DNA of 64,000 bases from Streptomyces bluensis (GTDB lineage Bacteria; Actinomycetota; Actinomycetes; Streptomycetales; Streptomycetaceae): NCBI RefSeq assembly GCF_014650715.1, contig NZ_BMVM01000015.1:1-64000 (forward strand), written 5' to 3'. Each line of letters opens with the position of its first letter. Within the stretch, counting starts at the first letter, position 1. Position numbers and translations under genes: made by a program. The notes under the pieces were generated by a model that worked only from the letters and a program-made list of their open reading frames with translations, ran no database searches and was not told where the DNA came from. Shown here in pieces: positions 51,647-59,533 of this stretch.

Positions 51647-51695
51647 GCCCCGGCATCACGCCGTGAGGGCGCCGGATCGAATCCGGCCCGGGGCA
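51647..51695 (+). other. Miniature tRNA-like fold in the leader
   Basis: GCCCCGG (51647-51653) pairs with CCGGGGC (51688-51694) as a 7-bp acceptor-like stem, followed by A as discriminator. Inside lie a small hairpin TCAC-GCC-GTGA and a T-arm-like hairpin GCCGG-ATCGAAT-CCGGC (51671-51687) joined directly to the acceptor strand. There are no D or anticodon arms. It could be chance in GC-rich DNA, but the 7-bp/5-bp/7-base loop geometry matches a tRNA. Confidence 0.35.
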
Positions 51696-51733
51696 CTTGG
51701 CCTGCCGCTATCGCGGCGGCCACCAGCACCGGT

Positions 51734-51767
51734 GCGGCGGCACTCCCGGACAAGGACAGCCCGCCGC
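51734..51767 (+). ncRNA. Shared-loop hairpin, copy 1 (upstream of DUF4097 gene)
   Basis: The stem GCGGCGG/CCGCCGC (51734-51740 and 51761-51767) encloses the 20-base loop CACTCCCGGACAAGGACAGC. About 11 bases later comes CCCGACA, then AAGGAG before ATG 51806. The loop is identical to copies 2 and 3, and the stem is different from copy 2. Confidence 0.82.
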
Positions 51768-51805
51768 TTCCGGTCTTCCTCCCGACACAGTCAAGGAGTT
51801 CTTCC

Positions 51806-52579
51806 ATGACCGAGCGCGTTTTCGTTTCCGAGACGTCCGACCCCATCGTGCTGGGCGTCTCGCTGCCGGTCGGTAGCGTCCGCGTTCAGGTGATCGACAG
51901 CCTGACCACCGCCCGTGTGGTACTGCGCACCGACGACACCAGCGGGCCGGCGGCCGACGCCGTCAACCGCGCCCGCGCCACGCAGAACGGCCAGGCGTTC
52001 GGCATCGAGGTGCCGGAGATGCCCGGCAACGTGATGGTGCAGAGCCGACGCGGCAACCGCATCGTGCAGAACGTGGGCACGGTCTACGGCTCGGTGACTG
52101 GCGTGACCATCATCAACGGCCGCGTCGTCTCCGGCGGCATGAGCGGCATGCAGACCGTCAGCCCGATCGAGGCCACGGTGTGCCTGCCCCCGCATTCCTC
52201 CCTCGCGGTCGTCACGCAGTCCGCCGACGCCGAAGTCTTCGGCTACGTCGACCGGATGGAGTTCCGTTCCGTCTCCGGCGACCTGGACGCCGACGGCGTC
52301 CGGGAGCTCCGCGCCAACACCACCTCCGGCGACATCCACGCCGGCCGCGTTACCGGGCAGATCACCGCACAGTCGGTCTCCGGGGACATCGACATCGACC
52401 TGTACGACGGACAGGCCGCCACCCTGGGCACCACGTCCGGGGACATCGAGGTGCAGGCCACCAACGGCGCGTCCGGGCACGTCAGCGCCAACAGCGTCTC
52501 CGGCGACGTTCGTCTCTCCGGCGCCCGGCACCTGAGCGTGTCCGCCAACACCGTCTCCGGCCGCGTCCGCAACGGCTGA
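51806..52579 (+). CDS. DUF4097 family beta-helix-like protein
   Basis: This 257-residue protein is built of short repeats with the SGDI/SGDV signature (SVSGDLDADGV, TTSGDIHAGRVTG, SVSGDIDIDLYDG, SVSGDVRLSGARH), typical of DUF4097 proteins that fold as a right-handed beta helix. It has no signal peptide or membrane anchor. Relatives occur at the head of transfer operons in Streptomyces AICEs and plasmids. The role is unknown, perhaps structural in the transfer apparatus. It follows the first shared-loop hairpin and has AAGGAG as ribosome binding site. Confidence 0.78.
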   Translation: MTERVFVSETSDPIVLGVSLPVGSVRVQVIDSLTTARVVLRTDDTSGPAADAVNRARATQNGQAFGIEVPEMPGNVMVQSRRGNRIVQNVGTVYGSVTGVTIINGRVVSGGMSGMQTVSPIEATVCLPPHSSLAVVTQSADAEVFGYVDRMEFRSVSGDLDADGVRELRANTTSGDIHAGRVTGQITAQSVSGDIDIDLYDGQAATLGTTSGDIEVQATNGASGHVSANSVSGDVRLSGARHLSVSANTVSGRVRNG

Positions 52580-52621
52580 ACAATCGCCCGGCCTTCCCGC
52601 CTCTGACTAGGAGTCGCCTCG

Positions 52622-53068
52622 ATGGCTGCCGTCTTCGCCGCCGTGTTCATCGCCCTGTACGTCGCCCACAGCGTGGGTGACCACTGGGTGCAGACCTCGC
52701 ACCAGTCCGCGCACAAGGGCCGTCCCGGCTGGGTCGGCCGCCTCGCGGACGCCCGGCACGTCGCCACCCTGACCGCTACCAAGGTCGCCGTCCTGCTGCC
52801 GGTCGCCTTGCTGCTGGACCTGCACCTGTCCGCGCTCGGCACCGTGGCCGGCCTCGCCATCGACGCGGCCTCGCACTGGTGGGCCGACCGGCGCACCACG
52901 CTCGCGTGGCTGGCCAAGGTGACCGGCAAGGGCGAGTTCTACCGGCTCGGTGCCCCGCGCGCCGGTCATGACGACAACCCGCACATCGGTACCGGTGCCT
53001 ACGCGCTTGATCAGTCCTTCCACCACCTGTGGCTGCTGGTCGCCGCGCTCATCATCACCACCGTCTGA
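52622..53068 (+). CDS. DUF3307-like small membrane protein of the transfer operon
   Basis: This 148-residue protein has an N-terminal helix (AAVFAAVFIALYVAHSVGDH), two further hydrophobic segments and a His-rich character (DHWVQTSHQSAHKG, ASHWWADRR, DQSFHHLWLL). The HSVGDHW-Q and ALDQSFHHLW motifs match the DUF3307 family, here as an AICE-specific subgroup. The His/Asp residues could hold a metal. The function is unknown. It is in one operon with the DUF4097 gene, separated by 42 bases with AGGAG. Confidence 0.75.
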   Translation: MAAVFAAVFIALYVAHSVGDHWVQTSHQSAHKGRPGWVGRLADARHVATLTATKVAVLLPVALLLDLHLSALGTVAGLAIDAASHWWADRRTTLAWLAKVTGKGEFYRLGAPRAGHDDNPHIGTGAYALDQSFHHLWLLVAALIITTV

Positions 53069-53080
53069 CCCCCGTTCTTG

Positions 53081-53124
53081 GCGGGGCGGTCGCACTCCCG
53101 GACAAGGACAGCCGACCGCCCCGC
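53081..53124 (+). ncRNA. Shared-loop hairpin, copy 2
   Basis: A perfect 12-bp stem GCGGGGCGGTCG/CGACCGCCCCGC (53081-53092 and 53113-53124) encloses CACTCCCGGACAAGGACAGC. Next to the loop the stem is GTCG/CGAC, where copy 1 has GCGG/CCGC, so both strands changed together. CCCGACG follows 6 bases later, and AAGGAG before ATG 53158. Confidence 0.88.
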
Positions 53125-53157
53125 GCCCTTCCCGACGTATCCAAGGAGAGATCCACC

Positions 53158-53454
53158 ATGCGTATGCGCACCTTCGTCGCCGGCCAGGAAGCGCACGGCG
53201 ACATCGAGTTCGCGGAACTGGCGCTCGGCATCGACGTCGACCTGTTCCGGGGGCCGCTGGAGTTCGAGACAGACGGCGAGCGTGCCGCCCGTGAGGACGC
53301 GGCCCGTGGCGTCCTCGCCGACCTGCGGGCGGAGGCGGAGGCCGGTGACGAGATCGCCGGTTGGGACGCCCTGTACGCCGACGCGCTGACCCGTACGGTG
53401 CCGTTCTTGCGCGCCGCTCGCGGCTACCGGCCGGGGACGGGGGAAGCGGCATGA
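53158..53454 (+). CDS. Small acidic protein of the transfer operon
   Basis: This 98-residue soluble protein (RTFVAGQEAHGDIEFAELAL, FRGPLEFETDGERAAREDAA, AEAEAGDEIAGWDALYADAL) is likely helical after a short beta start. The family is unknown but typically lies before spdB in these elements. It follows hairpin copy 2 and overlaps the next gene by four bases (ATGA). Confidence 0.68.
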   Translation: MRMRTFVAGQEAHGDIEFAELALGIDVDLFRGPLEFETDGERAAREDAARGVLADLRAEAEAGDEIAGWDALYADALTRTVPFLRAARGYRPGTGEAA

Positions 53455-54590
53455 ACGCGACCCACAGGCCTCTGACGAAGGTTCAGATCGGCGTCTTGAC
53501 GGCCGCGTTCGTGCCCATGCTCGCCACGGGCGTGATCGGCGGTATTGGCACCTACAGCAACATCGGACACGCCTACGGCAGGGGAACCGCGCTCGGTGCC
53601 CTCGCCGCCGGCGAGGGCGCAACCGCCGTCCTCGCCCTGGTCCTGCTGGGACTGACCATGCTGGGACAGTCCTCCCCACGCGTCGTGCGGATCGGACTGT
53701 GGGCGCTTCCGGCCGCCGCCGCCGTCATGGGCGCCATGGCCGCGCCGGACGCTGGCCGGACCGTCATCTACGCCCTGACCCCGATGGGCATGTCCGTCTC
53801 GGCTGAGGGCATGGCGTTCCTCGCTCGGCGCATCGTCGTCCACACCGACGGCCGCGACGCGGAGAACGAGCGGCGCACCGCCGACATCGTGCAGGCCCTC
53901 GCCTACCACCGCGCCCGCGCCGCTCAGCACCCGGTCGACCGGGTCAGGAAGCGGTCCGAGCGGACGTCGTGGCGTCTGGCCCGCAAGGTCGGGATCGGGG
54001 ACGCGACGCTCGGATCGAGGCTGCTGGATGTCCAGCGTGACCGGATCACCGCCGGTGCGAATGCCGCGCTCGCGTCGATGTTCGGCGGCACGACCCCCGC
54101 CCTCGCCCCACGTCCCGACGCGGACGCGAATGCGGAGGAATCCACCAAGACCATGAGGAATCGGTCTACGGCTGACCTGCGGGAATCGACCCCCGCGCCC
54201 TCGGTGGTGCTGACCCGATTCCCCGCGCTCGATCCGGTGGTGGTCGACTTCATGAAGCCGACGCTTCCCTTCAAGCCCGTCCGGGCGATCGCCTCGCCGG
54301 TCGACCCGGTGAGCATCGACTCCGCCCCAGCCGATCGGCGGGCGGTGGCGGCCGACTCCCCCCGATCCCGTCGGGCGACCGGAAGGGTCCCCGACGTGGC
54401 CCGGTCGCCCCGGCCGAAGCGCACGGCGGATCAGTTGCTCGCTGAGGCGCGCACCGCGACCGCCGATTGGCCCGACAGTCGGATCACGGCAGAGGGCATC
54501 CGCCGCGAGGTCCACACCTCGCCGGCGAACGCGCGGATGCTGCGGGACACGATCCTTGCCGAGCGCGCCGCCGGCGCTGAAGCCGCGTGA
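53451..54590 (+). CDS. spdB: SpdB-like (DUF2637) transfer/spread protein
   Basis: This 379-residue protein has four membrane helices in the first 140 residues (IGVLTAAFVPMLATGVIGG, GALAAGEGATAVLALVLLGL, RIGLWALPAAAAVMGAMAAP, VIYALTPMGMSVSAEGMAF), matching DUF2637. A basic cytoplasmic C-terminal half follows, with a helical segment near the end (KRTADQLLAEARTATADWPD, then IRREVHTSPANARML) that looks like a winged helix. Spd proteins help plasmid and AICE DNA spread along septate mycelium after first transfer. It is coupled to genes on both sides by ATGA/GTGA overlaps. It is a counterpart of the chromosomal DUF2637 gene at 34242. Confidence 0.82.
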   Translation: MNATHRPLTKVQIGVLTAAFVPMLATGVIGGIGTYSNIGHAYGRGTALGALAAGEGATAVLALVLLGLTMLGQSSPRVVRIGLWALPAAAAVMGAMAAPDAGRTVIYALTPMGMSVSAEGMAFLARRIVVHTDGRDAENERRTADIVQALAYHRARAAQHPVDRVRKRSERTSWRLARKVGIGDATLGSRLLDVQRDRITAGANAALASMFGGTTPALAPRPDADANAEESTKTMRNRSTADLRESTPAPSVVLTRFPALDPVVVDFMKPTLPFKPVRAIASPVDPVSIDSAPADRRAVAADSPRSRRATGRVPDVARSPRPKRTADQLLAEARTATADWPDSRITAEGIRREVHTSPANARMLRDTILAERAAGAEAA

Positions 54591-54970
54591 GCCGGCTGAC
54601 CCTCGCCGATTGCTTCGACCCCGCCGGCGAGCGCTTCGGCATCCCCACCTACCCGTGGCGCTACGCCCCCGAAGACTTGGCCACCCGCCGCCAACTCCGC
54701 ATCCGTGGACTGCGGCCGGGAGGTCAGGACATCGCGGCACAGATCCTTCGGCCGCGTCGGCGACGCGAACCGCTGACCGCGTACCTGTACCGGGTCGACC
54801 TCGCCCGTCCGGTGCGGCCGATGACCCCGGCGAGGTGGGCGGCGCTCGCCAAGGCCAATGCCGCCCGCCGCCGCTGCCCCGAGTGCGGCCGGGACGCCGG
54901 ATACGTCATCCCGCCCACGCTCGGCATGTGCGTGACGTGCGCCTACCCCGAGGAACAGCGCGCCGCCTGA
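54587..54970 (+). CDS. RRQRL-motif zinc-binding protein
   Basis: This 127-residue protein contains the RRQLRIRGLRPGGQD motif and a zinc ribbon in its C-terminal part (CPECGRDAGYVIPPTLGMCVTC, given as CPEC and CVTC pairs at about residues 97-118). This family is restricted to actinomycete conjugative elements and lies directly upstream of tra. It may bind DNA or the transferase. GTG 54587 overlaps the spdB stop. Confidence 0.82.
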   Translation: MSRLTLADCFDPAGERFGIPTYPWRYAPEDLATRRQLRIRGLRPGGQDIAAQILRPRRRREPLTAYLYRVDLARPVRPMTPARWAALAKANAARRRCPECGRDAGYVIPPTLGMCVTCAYPEEQRAA

Positions 54971-55106
54971 ATCTCACAACCCACGCACTTTGCGTGGCCT
55001 CTCCTGGCCTATCTGGGCTGACTCTCTTCTCACGGGCCCGGCCGCCCACCTCCTACAGCGTCGACCGGGCCCGCCCTCCTCACACCCGAAAGTGGAAGGA
55101 CTCTCA

Positions 55107-57278
55107 GTGAAGCATCCCGACGACGGCGAACTGTTCAACCGGTTGGAAGCGGAGATGACGGCCGACCCCGGGGCCGACGTGGTCGACCTCGACAAGGCTC
55201 GCGCCGCCCGTGAGTCGACCCCGACCGACCCGGCATCGGACGACCCGACCACCGCCGTCATGGTCGACCGGCCCGCCCCGACCGCGACCGGTCCGGGCTA
55301 CCTGGGTCGACTGGCGGCAGCGAAGCGCCGGGACGTCGTCCCGGTCTGGCTGCGGTCGACCTCTGAACTGCGCACGGCCGCCGCATGGGTGGCCCGCCAC
55401 TACGCCCACTCGGTCGGGTATCACGCGCTGCGCTCCCCGGTCTACGCCGCCCGCCCGACCCTGCAAGCCCCGGCGGGAGCCGCGAAGTTCGTGGGCGGCA
55501 CGATGCGGTGGGCGGCCGACCGCGAGGGCGAACCGGTCCGCCTCGCCGCCGTGCGGCGCGAGGACGCGGCCGAGTACCTGAAACTGTCGCGGCAGCGTGA
55601 CGGCCGGGTCCGGCTGCGGGTCCTGGTCAGCGTGCTCGCGATGTTCGTCGGACTGGGTGCCGCGCTCGCCATCTACGTCCTCGCCCCCGGATGGCTTCAG
55701 GCGCTGTCGGTGAGCGCGGTCGTGCTGGCGCTCGGCTACGCCGGCCGCAAGGCCGATGACCCGGTCATCCACCGGGCGGTGGAACTGCCCACGGCGTCCA
55801 AGCTCACGTCAGACATCGTGCTGCGGGCGCTCGGTTCGCTCGGCATTCCCGCGATCAATCAGGCGCAGGGCAAGGGGCGGGACGGGTTCGAGTTCACCGC
55901 CCCGATCACCCGCGACGGCCCCGGCTGGCGCGCGGAGGGCAATCTACCCTTCGGCGTGACGGTCACGGACATCATCGAGCGGCGCGAACGCCTCGCGTCC
56001 GGCTTGCGCCGCCCGCTGGGCTGCGTGTGGCCGGAGGCCGTGCCGAACGAGCACACCGGGCACCTGGTGCTGTGGGTCGGCGATCAGGACATGTCCAAGG
56101 CCAAGAAGCCCGCGTGGCCGCTGCTCAAGTCCGGTTCGGTGGACCTGTTCAAGCCGGTCGCGTTCGGCACCGACCAGCGGGGACGCTGGGTGGAGATCAC
56201 GCTCATGTACATCGCGGCCGTCATCGGCGCGATCCCCCGCATGGGCAAGACCTTCCTTCTGCGTCTGCTGCTGCTCATCGCGGCGTTGGACCCGCGCGCT
56301 GAGCTGCACACCTACGACCTCAAGGGCACCGGCGACCTTGACCCGGTCGGTAACGCCGTGAGCTACCGGCACCGCGCCGGGGACGAAGAGGAGGACATCG
56401 AGTACGCGGTGCGGGACCTGCGCGCGCTGCGCGAGGAACTGCGGCGCCGCGCGAAGATGATCCGCTCGCTGCCCCGGGACATCTGCCCCGAGTCCAAGGT
56501 GACGTCGGAACTGGCGAGCAAGAAGTCGCTGGGACTGCACCCGATCGTGGTCGGGGTGGATGAGTGCCAGGTCTGGTTCGAGCACGACAAGTACGGCAAG
56601 GAACTCGAAGAGATCTGCACTGACCTGGTCAAACGCGGTCCGGCGACCGGGATCGTGCTGCTTCTGGCCACGCAGCGCCCGGACGCGAAGGCGCTGCCCA
56701 CGGGCATCAGCGCGAACGCGTCGGCTCGGTTCTGCCTGAAGGTCATGGGCCAGCTCGAAAACGACATGGTGCTCGGCACGTCCGCCTACAAGCGGGGTGT
56801 GCGGGCCACCATGTTCAGTTGGGCTGACAAGGGCATTCACTACTTCGTCGGCGAGGGCGCGGATGCCCGGATCGTCGGCTCGGTGTACGTGGACGCCCCG
56901 GCCGCCGAAGCCATCGGCGCCCGCGCCCGCAAGGCCCGCGAACTGGCCGGCACGCTGTCCGGCTACGCGCTCGGGGAAGAGCCGGAGCCGGACGAGAGCG
57001 CAGCGTATGACCTGCTGCGTGACATCCTCGCCGTCGTCCCGGCCGACGAGCCCAAGGTGTGGTCAGAAACCGTCGTCGCCCGGCTCGCCGAACTGCGGCC
57101 GGAGGTCTACGACGGCTGGGACCCCGAAGGACTCGCCGCCGCGCTGAAGCCGCATGGCATCTCCACCATCCAAGTGGGCCGCCGGGTCAACGGCAAGGTC
57201 GTCAACCGGCGCGGCATCGACCGCTCCCACATCATCGCTGCGATTGCGGAGCGTGACGGAAACCGGGACGCGGGCTGA
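55107..57278 (+). CDS. tra: FtsK/SpoIIIE-type conjugative DNA translocase (TraB-like)
   Basis: This 723-residue protein is the motor that moves double-stranded DNA from donor to recipient hyphae, the only protein strictly needed for conjugation in Streptomyces. Two hydrophobic segments near residues 175-215 anchor it. The RecA-like core has Walker A GAIPRMGKTF (about residues 374-383) and Walker B VVGVDECQVWF (about 480-490), then LLLATQRPD. The C-terminal end is a winged-helix domain that would read the clt repeats in the DNA (about 640-723). GTG 55107 has GGAAGGA upstream. The palindrome array directly after the stop is the likely clt. Confidence 0.93.
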   Translation: MKHPDDGELFNRLEAEMTADPGADVVDLDKARAARESTPTDPASDDPTTAVMVDRPAPTATGPGYLGRLAAAKRRDVVPVWLRSTSELRTAAAWVARHYAHSVGYHALRSPVYAARPTLQAPAGAAKFVGGTMRWAADREGEPVRLAAVRREDAAEYLKLSRQRDGRVRLRVLVSVLAMFVGLGAALAIYVLAPGWLQALSVSAVVLALGYAGRKADDPVIHRAVELPTASKLTSDIVLRALGSLGIPAINQAQGKGRDGFEFTAPITRDGPGWRAEGNLPFGVTVTDIIERRERLASGLRRPLGCVWPEAVPNEHTGHLVLWVGDQDMSKAKKPAWPLLKSGSVDLFKPVAFGTDQRGRWVEITLMYIAAVIGAIPRMGKTFLLRLLLLIAALDPRAELHTYDLKGTGDLDPVGNAVSYRHRAGDEEEDIEYAVRDLRALREELRRRAKMIRSLPRDICPESKVTSELASKKSLGLHPIVVGVDECQVWFEHDKYGKELEEICTDLVKRGPATGIVLLLATQRPDAKALPTGISANASARFCLKVMGQLENDMVLGTSAYKRGVRATMFSWADKGIHYFVGEGADARIVGSVYVDAPAAEAIGARARKARELAGTLSGYALGEEPEPDESAAYDLLRDILAVVPADEPKVWSETVVARLAELRPEVYDGWDPEGLAAALKPHGISTIQVGRRVNGKVVNRRGIDRSHIIAAIAERDGNRDAG

Positions 57279-57287
57279 GTGTCCGGG

Positions 57288-57378
57288 GCCGCTAGCGCTA
57301 GCGGCACACCCCGCTAACGTTAGCGGCCCCGCTAGCGCTCCAAACCCGCCCTGATCAGGCCGCTAGCGGATAGCGGCC
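57288..57378. repeat. Palindromic GCTAGCG array, candidate clt (transfer origin)
   Basis: Ten bases after the tra stop come GCCGCTAGCGCTAGCGGC (57288-57305, perfect 18-bp palindrome), CCGCTAACGTTAGCGG (57311-57326, perfect 16-bp palindrome), CCGCTAGCGCT (57329-57339) and GGCCGCTA/TAGCGGCC (57358-57378). The common half is CCGCTA. In Streptomyces plasmids the clt locus recognised by TraB lies next to traB and is made of short repeats. Confidence 0.7.
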
Positions 57379-57419
57379 CACCTGCGGAAACCCCTGAAAC
57401 CCGCCTGGAAGGGCCCTTC

Positions 57420-57695
57420 ATGACCCTCATCCTCCTTGCTATCGCCTGCCTACTCATCGTCACGCTCGGTTACGTCGGACTGTGTGCGGCCTCGCCGTTC
57501 GGCGACTGCCGCAAGTGCCACGGCATGGGCCACGCGATGAAGACCGACCGCAAGGGACGCCTCAAGCGTGGCAAGGACTGCCGCCGCTGCAAGGCGACCG
57601 GCAAGCGCATACGCGTCGGCCGCTGGCTCTACAACCGCTGGGCGCGCATCTACCGCGCCGGCACCGACACCCCCCGCCCGGAAGGATTCCGATGA
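57420..57695 (+). CDS. Small membrane protein with DnaJ-type zinc finger
   Basis: This 91-residue protein has one N-terminal membrane helix (LILLAIACLLIVTLGYVGL) and two CxxC-type repeats, CRKCHGMGH and CRRCKATGK, in the DnaJ central-domain style, then a basic tail. Such proteins are common downstream of tra in AICEs and are probably part of the spread machinery. It overlaps the next start by four bases. Confidence 0.75.
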   Translation: MTLILLAIACLLIVTLGYVGLCAASPFGDCRKCHGMGHAMKTDRKGRLKRGKDCRRCKATGKRIRVGRWLYNRWARIYRAGTDTPRPEGFR

Positions 57696-57886
57696 TCTTC
57701 GACATCTCCGCCGTGCTGCTGTTCGGCGCCGCCTCCGCCCTCGCCGTCAAGACCAAGTCCGCCGGTGCCGGGGCCGCCATCGTGCTGTTCCTGTTCGGGT
57801 TCTTCGCCGCCGGAACCGGCGCGTACGAGCCCATCCGCGACCTGGTCAAGGCGTTCGCCGACGCGGCCAACTCCCTCGGCAACTGA
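57692..57886 (+). CDS. 64-residue membrane protein of the transfer operon
   Basis: This protein has two hydrophobic segments (ISAVLLFGAASALAVKT and GAAIVLFLFGFFAAGTGAY) with a short helical tail (EPIRDLVKAFADAANSLGN). GGAAGGA stands before ATG 57692, which overlaps the previous stop. It is a Spd-like protein of unknown function. Confidence 0.72.
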   Translation: MIFDISAVLLFGAASALAVKTKSAGAGAAIVLFLFGFFAAGTGAYEPIRDLVKAFADAANSLGN

Positions 57887-57900
57887 CAGGAGACCCCGTC

Positions 57901-58374
57901 ATGAACGAACACGTCCCCGCCCTGCGGTCGCACGCGTCGGCCGTCTCCGGGTACGACCCGGCATCGCTGGAGTTGTACGCGCCCGACGCGGCGGCCGTCG
58001 AACTGGCCGCCGAACGCGGCCCGGTCGTCTGGGTGCCCGACGCCTACGGCCGCATGGTCCCCATGCCCAAGCACCTCGCCCCGCCTCCGATGCCCATGCC
58101 GGAGCCGCGCGACCTGACCCCGCTGCCGCTGCTTGACCCCATCGCACAGCGCTTCGTCGGCGCCGGGATCGGCGGCGGCGCCCTCGCGGCGGGCGTCGGT
58201 TGGGGCGTGGGCGAGGTCATCAACGCCGCCGCCGGGTTCACCTCCGGCGCCGCGATGTGGATCGCCCTCGCCGTCCTCGCCTGGCGTATGCCCGTGCGCG
58301 CCATCAGCGGCGGGCGCGGCAGCACGGTCAACATCCGCAAGGCCGTGATCAAGCGCAGCACCTTCAACGGCTGA
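57901..58374 (+). CDS. Spd-like membrane protein
   Basis: This 157-residue protein has a Pro-rich first half (LAPPPMPMPEPRDLTPLP) and two membrane helices (FVGAGIGGGALAAGVGWGVG and FTSGAAMWIALAVLAWRM), ending in a basic segment (VNIRKAVIKRSTF). ACAGGAG lies before ATG 57901. It is a usual member of the gene block after tra and has no known biochemical role. Confidence 0.72.
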   Translation: MNEHVPALRSHASAVSGYDPASLELYAPDAAAVELAAERGPVVWVPDAYGRMVPMPKHLAPPPMPMPEPRDLTPLPLLDPIAQRFVGAGIGGGALAAGVGWGVGEVINAAAGFTSGAAMWIALAVLAWRMPVRAISGGRGSTVNIRKAVIKRSTFNG

Positions 58375-58390
58375 CAGGAGGCCAACCACC

Positions 58391-58681
58391 GTGTCCCGAC
58401 TGCGCATTCAGGTCGCCCACTGGCCCCGCCGGTCCCTGATCCTGACCGACACACCCCGTCCCGACTGTCGCGACTGCGAGGGCGTTGGCGGCTTCGAGCA
58501 CCCCTACGGCGACGAGAACGGCGAGTACGCCGGAGACGAGTGGGAGCCCTGCGGCTGCTGGAACGAGACCCGCCGCTGGTTCCTGCTGCCCCTGCCGCGT
58601 CGGCCCCGGTGGCTGCGTCGCCGCGACAGCGGCCGTGACCCGTGGGGGCCCGGCGGCTACAGCAACGAACCGCCCTTCTAG
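58391..58681 (+). CDS. Small Cys-rich protein of the transfer operon
   Basis: This 96-residue soluble protein has a CRDCEGVGGFEHPY motif and a later CGCW, resembling half of a DnaJ-type zinc finger. The C-terminal part is Arg/Pro-rich. It starts at GTG 58391 with AGGAGG upstream. The gene ends this block and is followed directly by hairpin copy 3. Confidence 0.7.
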   Translation: MSRLRIQVAHWPRRSLILTDTPRPDCRDCEGVGGFEHPYGDENGEYAGDEWEPCGCWNETRRWFLLPLPRRPRWLRRRDSGRDPWGPGGYSNEPPF

Positions 58682-58687
58682 CTCTGC

Positions 58688-58733
58688 CCGTGGGCGGCGG
58701 CACTCCCGGACAAGGACAGCCCGCCGCCCACGG
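58688..58733 (+). ncRNA. Shared-loop hairpin, copy 3 (upstream of methyltransferase genes)
   Basis: A perfect 13-bp stem CCGTGGGCGGCGG/CCGCCGCCCACGG (58688-58700 and 58721-58733) encloses the same 20-base loop CACTCCCGGACAAGGACAGC. CCCGACG follows 9 bases later, and ACAGGAG before ATG 58772. Confidence 0.88.
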
Positions 58734-58771
58734 TCTCCAACCCCGACGTTGCAGAACAGGAGACCTACAGC

Positions 58772-59533
58772 ATGACCCAACCGCGCGTATTCGGCGAGGG
58801 CCCCTTGGCCCCTGCCACCCGATCGGGGCGAGTGTCCCGGCCGCGTCTGCTGGATCTGTTCTCGTGTGCCGGTGGTGCCGGCATGGGCTACCACCGAGCC
58901 GGGTTCGCCGTGGACGGCTGCGACATCGCCGACCGCCCGAACTATCCCTTCCCGTACCACCGGGGCGACGCCCTCACCTACCTCGCCCTCCTGATCGCGT
59001 CGGGCGAGATCCACCGGTACGCGTTCGTCCACGCCTCTCCGCCGTGCCAGCACGGATGCGCGCTGACCGTGGGCACCAACGCCTCACAGGGATGGGGCCG
59101 TACCCACGTGGACCTGGTGGCGCCCGTCCGCGACCTCTTGGACGCGACCGGTCTGCCGTACGTCATCGAGCAACCCAACGGCCGCGCCGCGATCCGCAAG
59201 GACCTGACGCTGTGCGGTGAGATGTTCGGTCTCGGGGTCATCCGTCACCGCAACTTCGAGTTGGGCGGCTGGAACACCGCAGGGCCGGCGCACGTCCCGC
59301 ACCGGGGCCGCGTCCGCGGCTACCGCCACGGCCGCTTCTACGACGGCCCCTACGTGGCCGTGTACGGCAACGGAGGCGGCAAGCCGTCCGTCCCGGAACT
59401 CCAGACAGCCATGGGCATGACGTGGACGGACGTGCGGGAGGAACTGACGGAGGCGATCCCGCCCGCCTACACCGAGTGGATCGGTCGCGCCTACCTCGCC
59501 GACCAGGTCCCCACGCTGGGGGTGGCTGCGTGA
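58772..59533 (+). CDS. Miniature C5-cytosine DNA methyltransferase, first of a tandem pair
   Basis: This 253-residue enzyme would transfer a methyl group from S-adenosylmethionine to cytosine C5. Motif I is LDLFSCAGGAGMGYHRAGF, the catalytic Cys is in ASPPCQ (motif IV), motif VI is IEQPNGR in place of the usual ENV, motif VIII is RHRNFE, and motif X is IPPAYTEWIGRAYL. The target recognition region is very short compared with typical 330-400-residue enzymes. It may protect the element against host restriction. It heads the block after hairpin copy 3 and overlaps the second methyltransferase gene by four bases. Confidence 0.85.
   Translation: MTQPRVFGEGPLAPATRSGRVSRPRLLDLFSCAGGAGMGYHRAGFAVDGCDIADRPNYPFPYHRGDALTYLALLIASGEIHRYAFVHASPPCQHGCALTVGTNASQGWGRTHVDLVAPVRDLLDATGLPYVIEQPNGRAAIRKDLTLCGEMFGLGVIRHRNFELGGWNTAGPAHVPHRGRVRGYRHGRFYDGPYVAVYGNGGGKPSVPELQTAMGMTWTDVREELTEAIPPAYTEWIGRAYLADQVPTLGVAA

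Larger units (their letters stand above)
51182..51805. promoter_or_regulatory. Long divergent control region before the transfer operon
   Basis: This 624-base region has no convincing gene. Inverted repeats GGGGTGCA/TGCACCCC (51246-51253 and 51281-51288) and ACACACC/GGTGTGT (51424-51430 and 51440-51446) look like operators. A small hairpin GACC-GAAA-GGTC stands at about 51559, a tRNA-like fold at 51647-51695, and the first shared-loop hairpin at 51734-51767. A 23-codon frame from ATG 51596 (starting MPSYLIRARHP) overlaps the tRNA-like fold and could be a leader peptide. The region is probably both promoter and regulatory leader. Confidence 0.55.
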
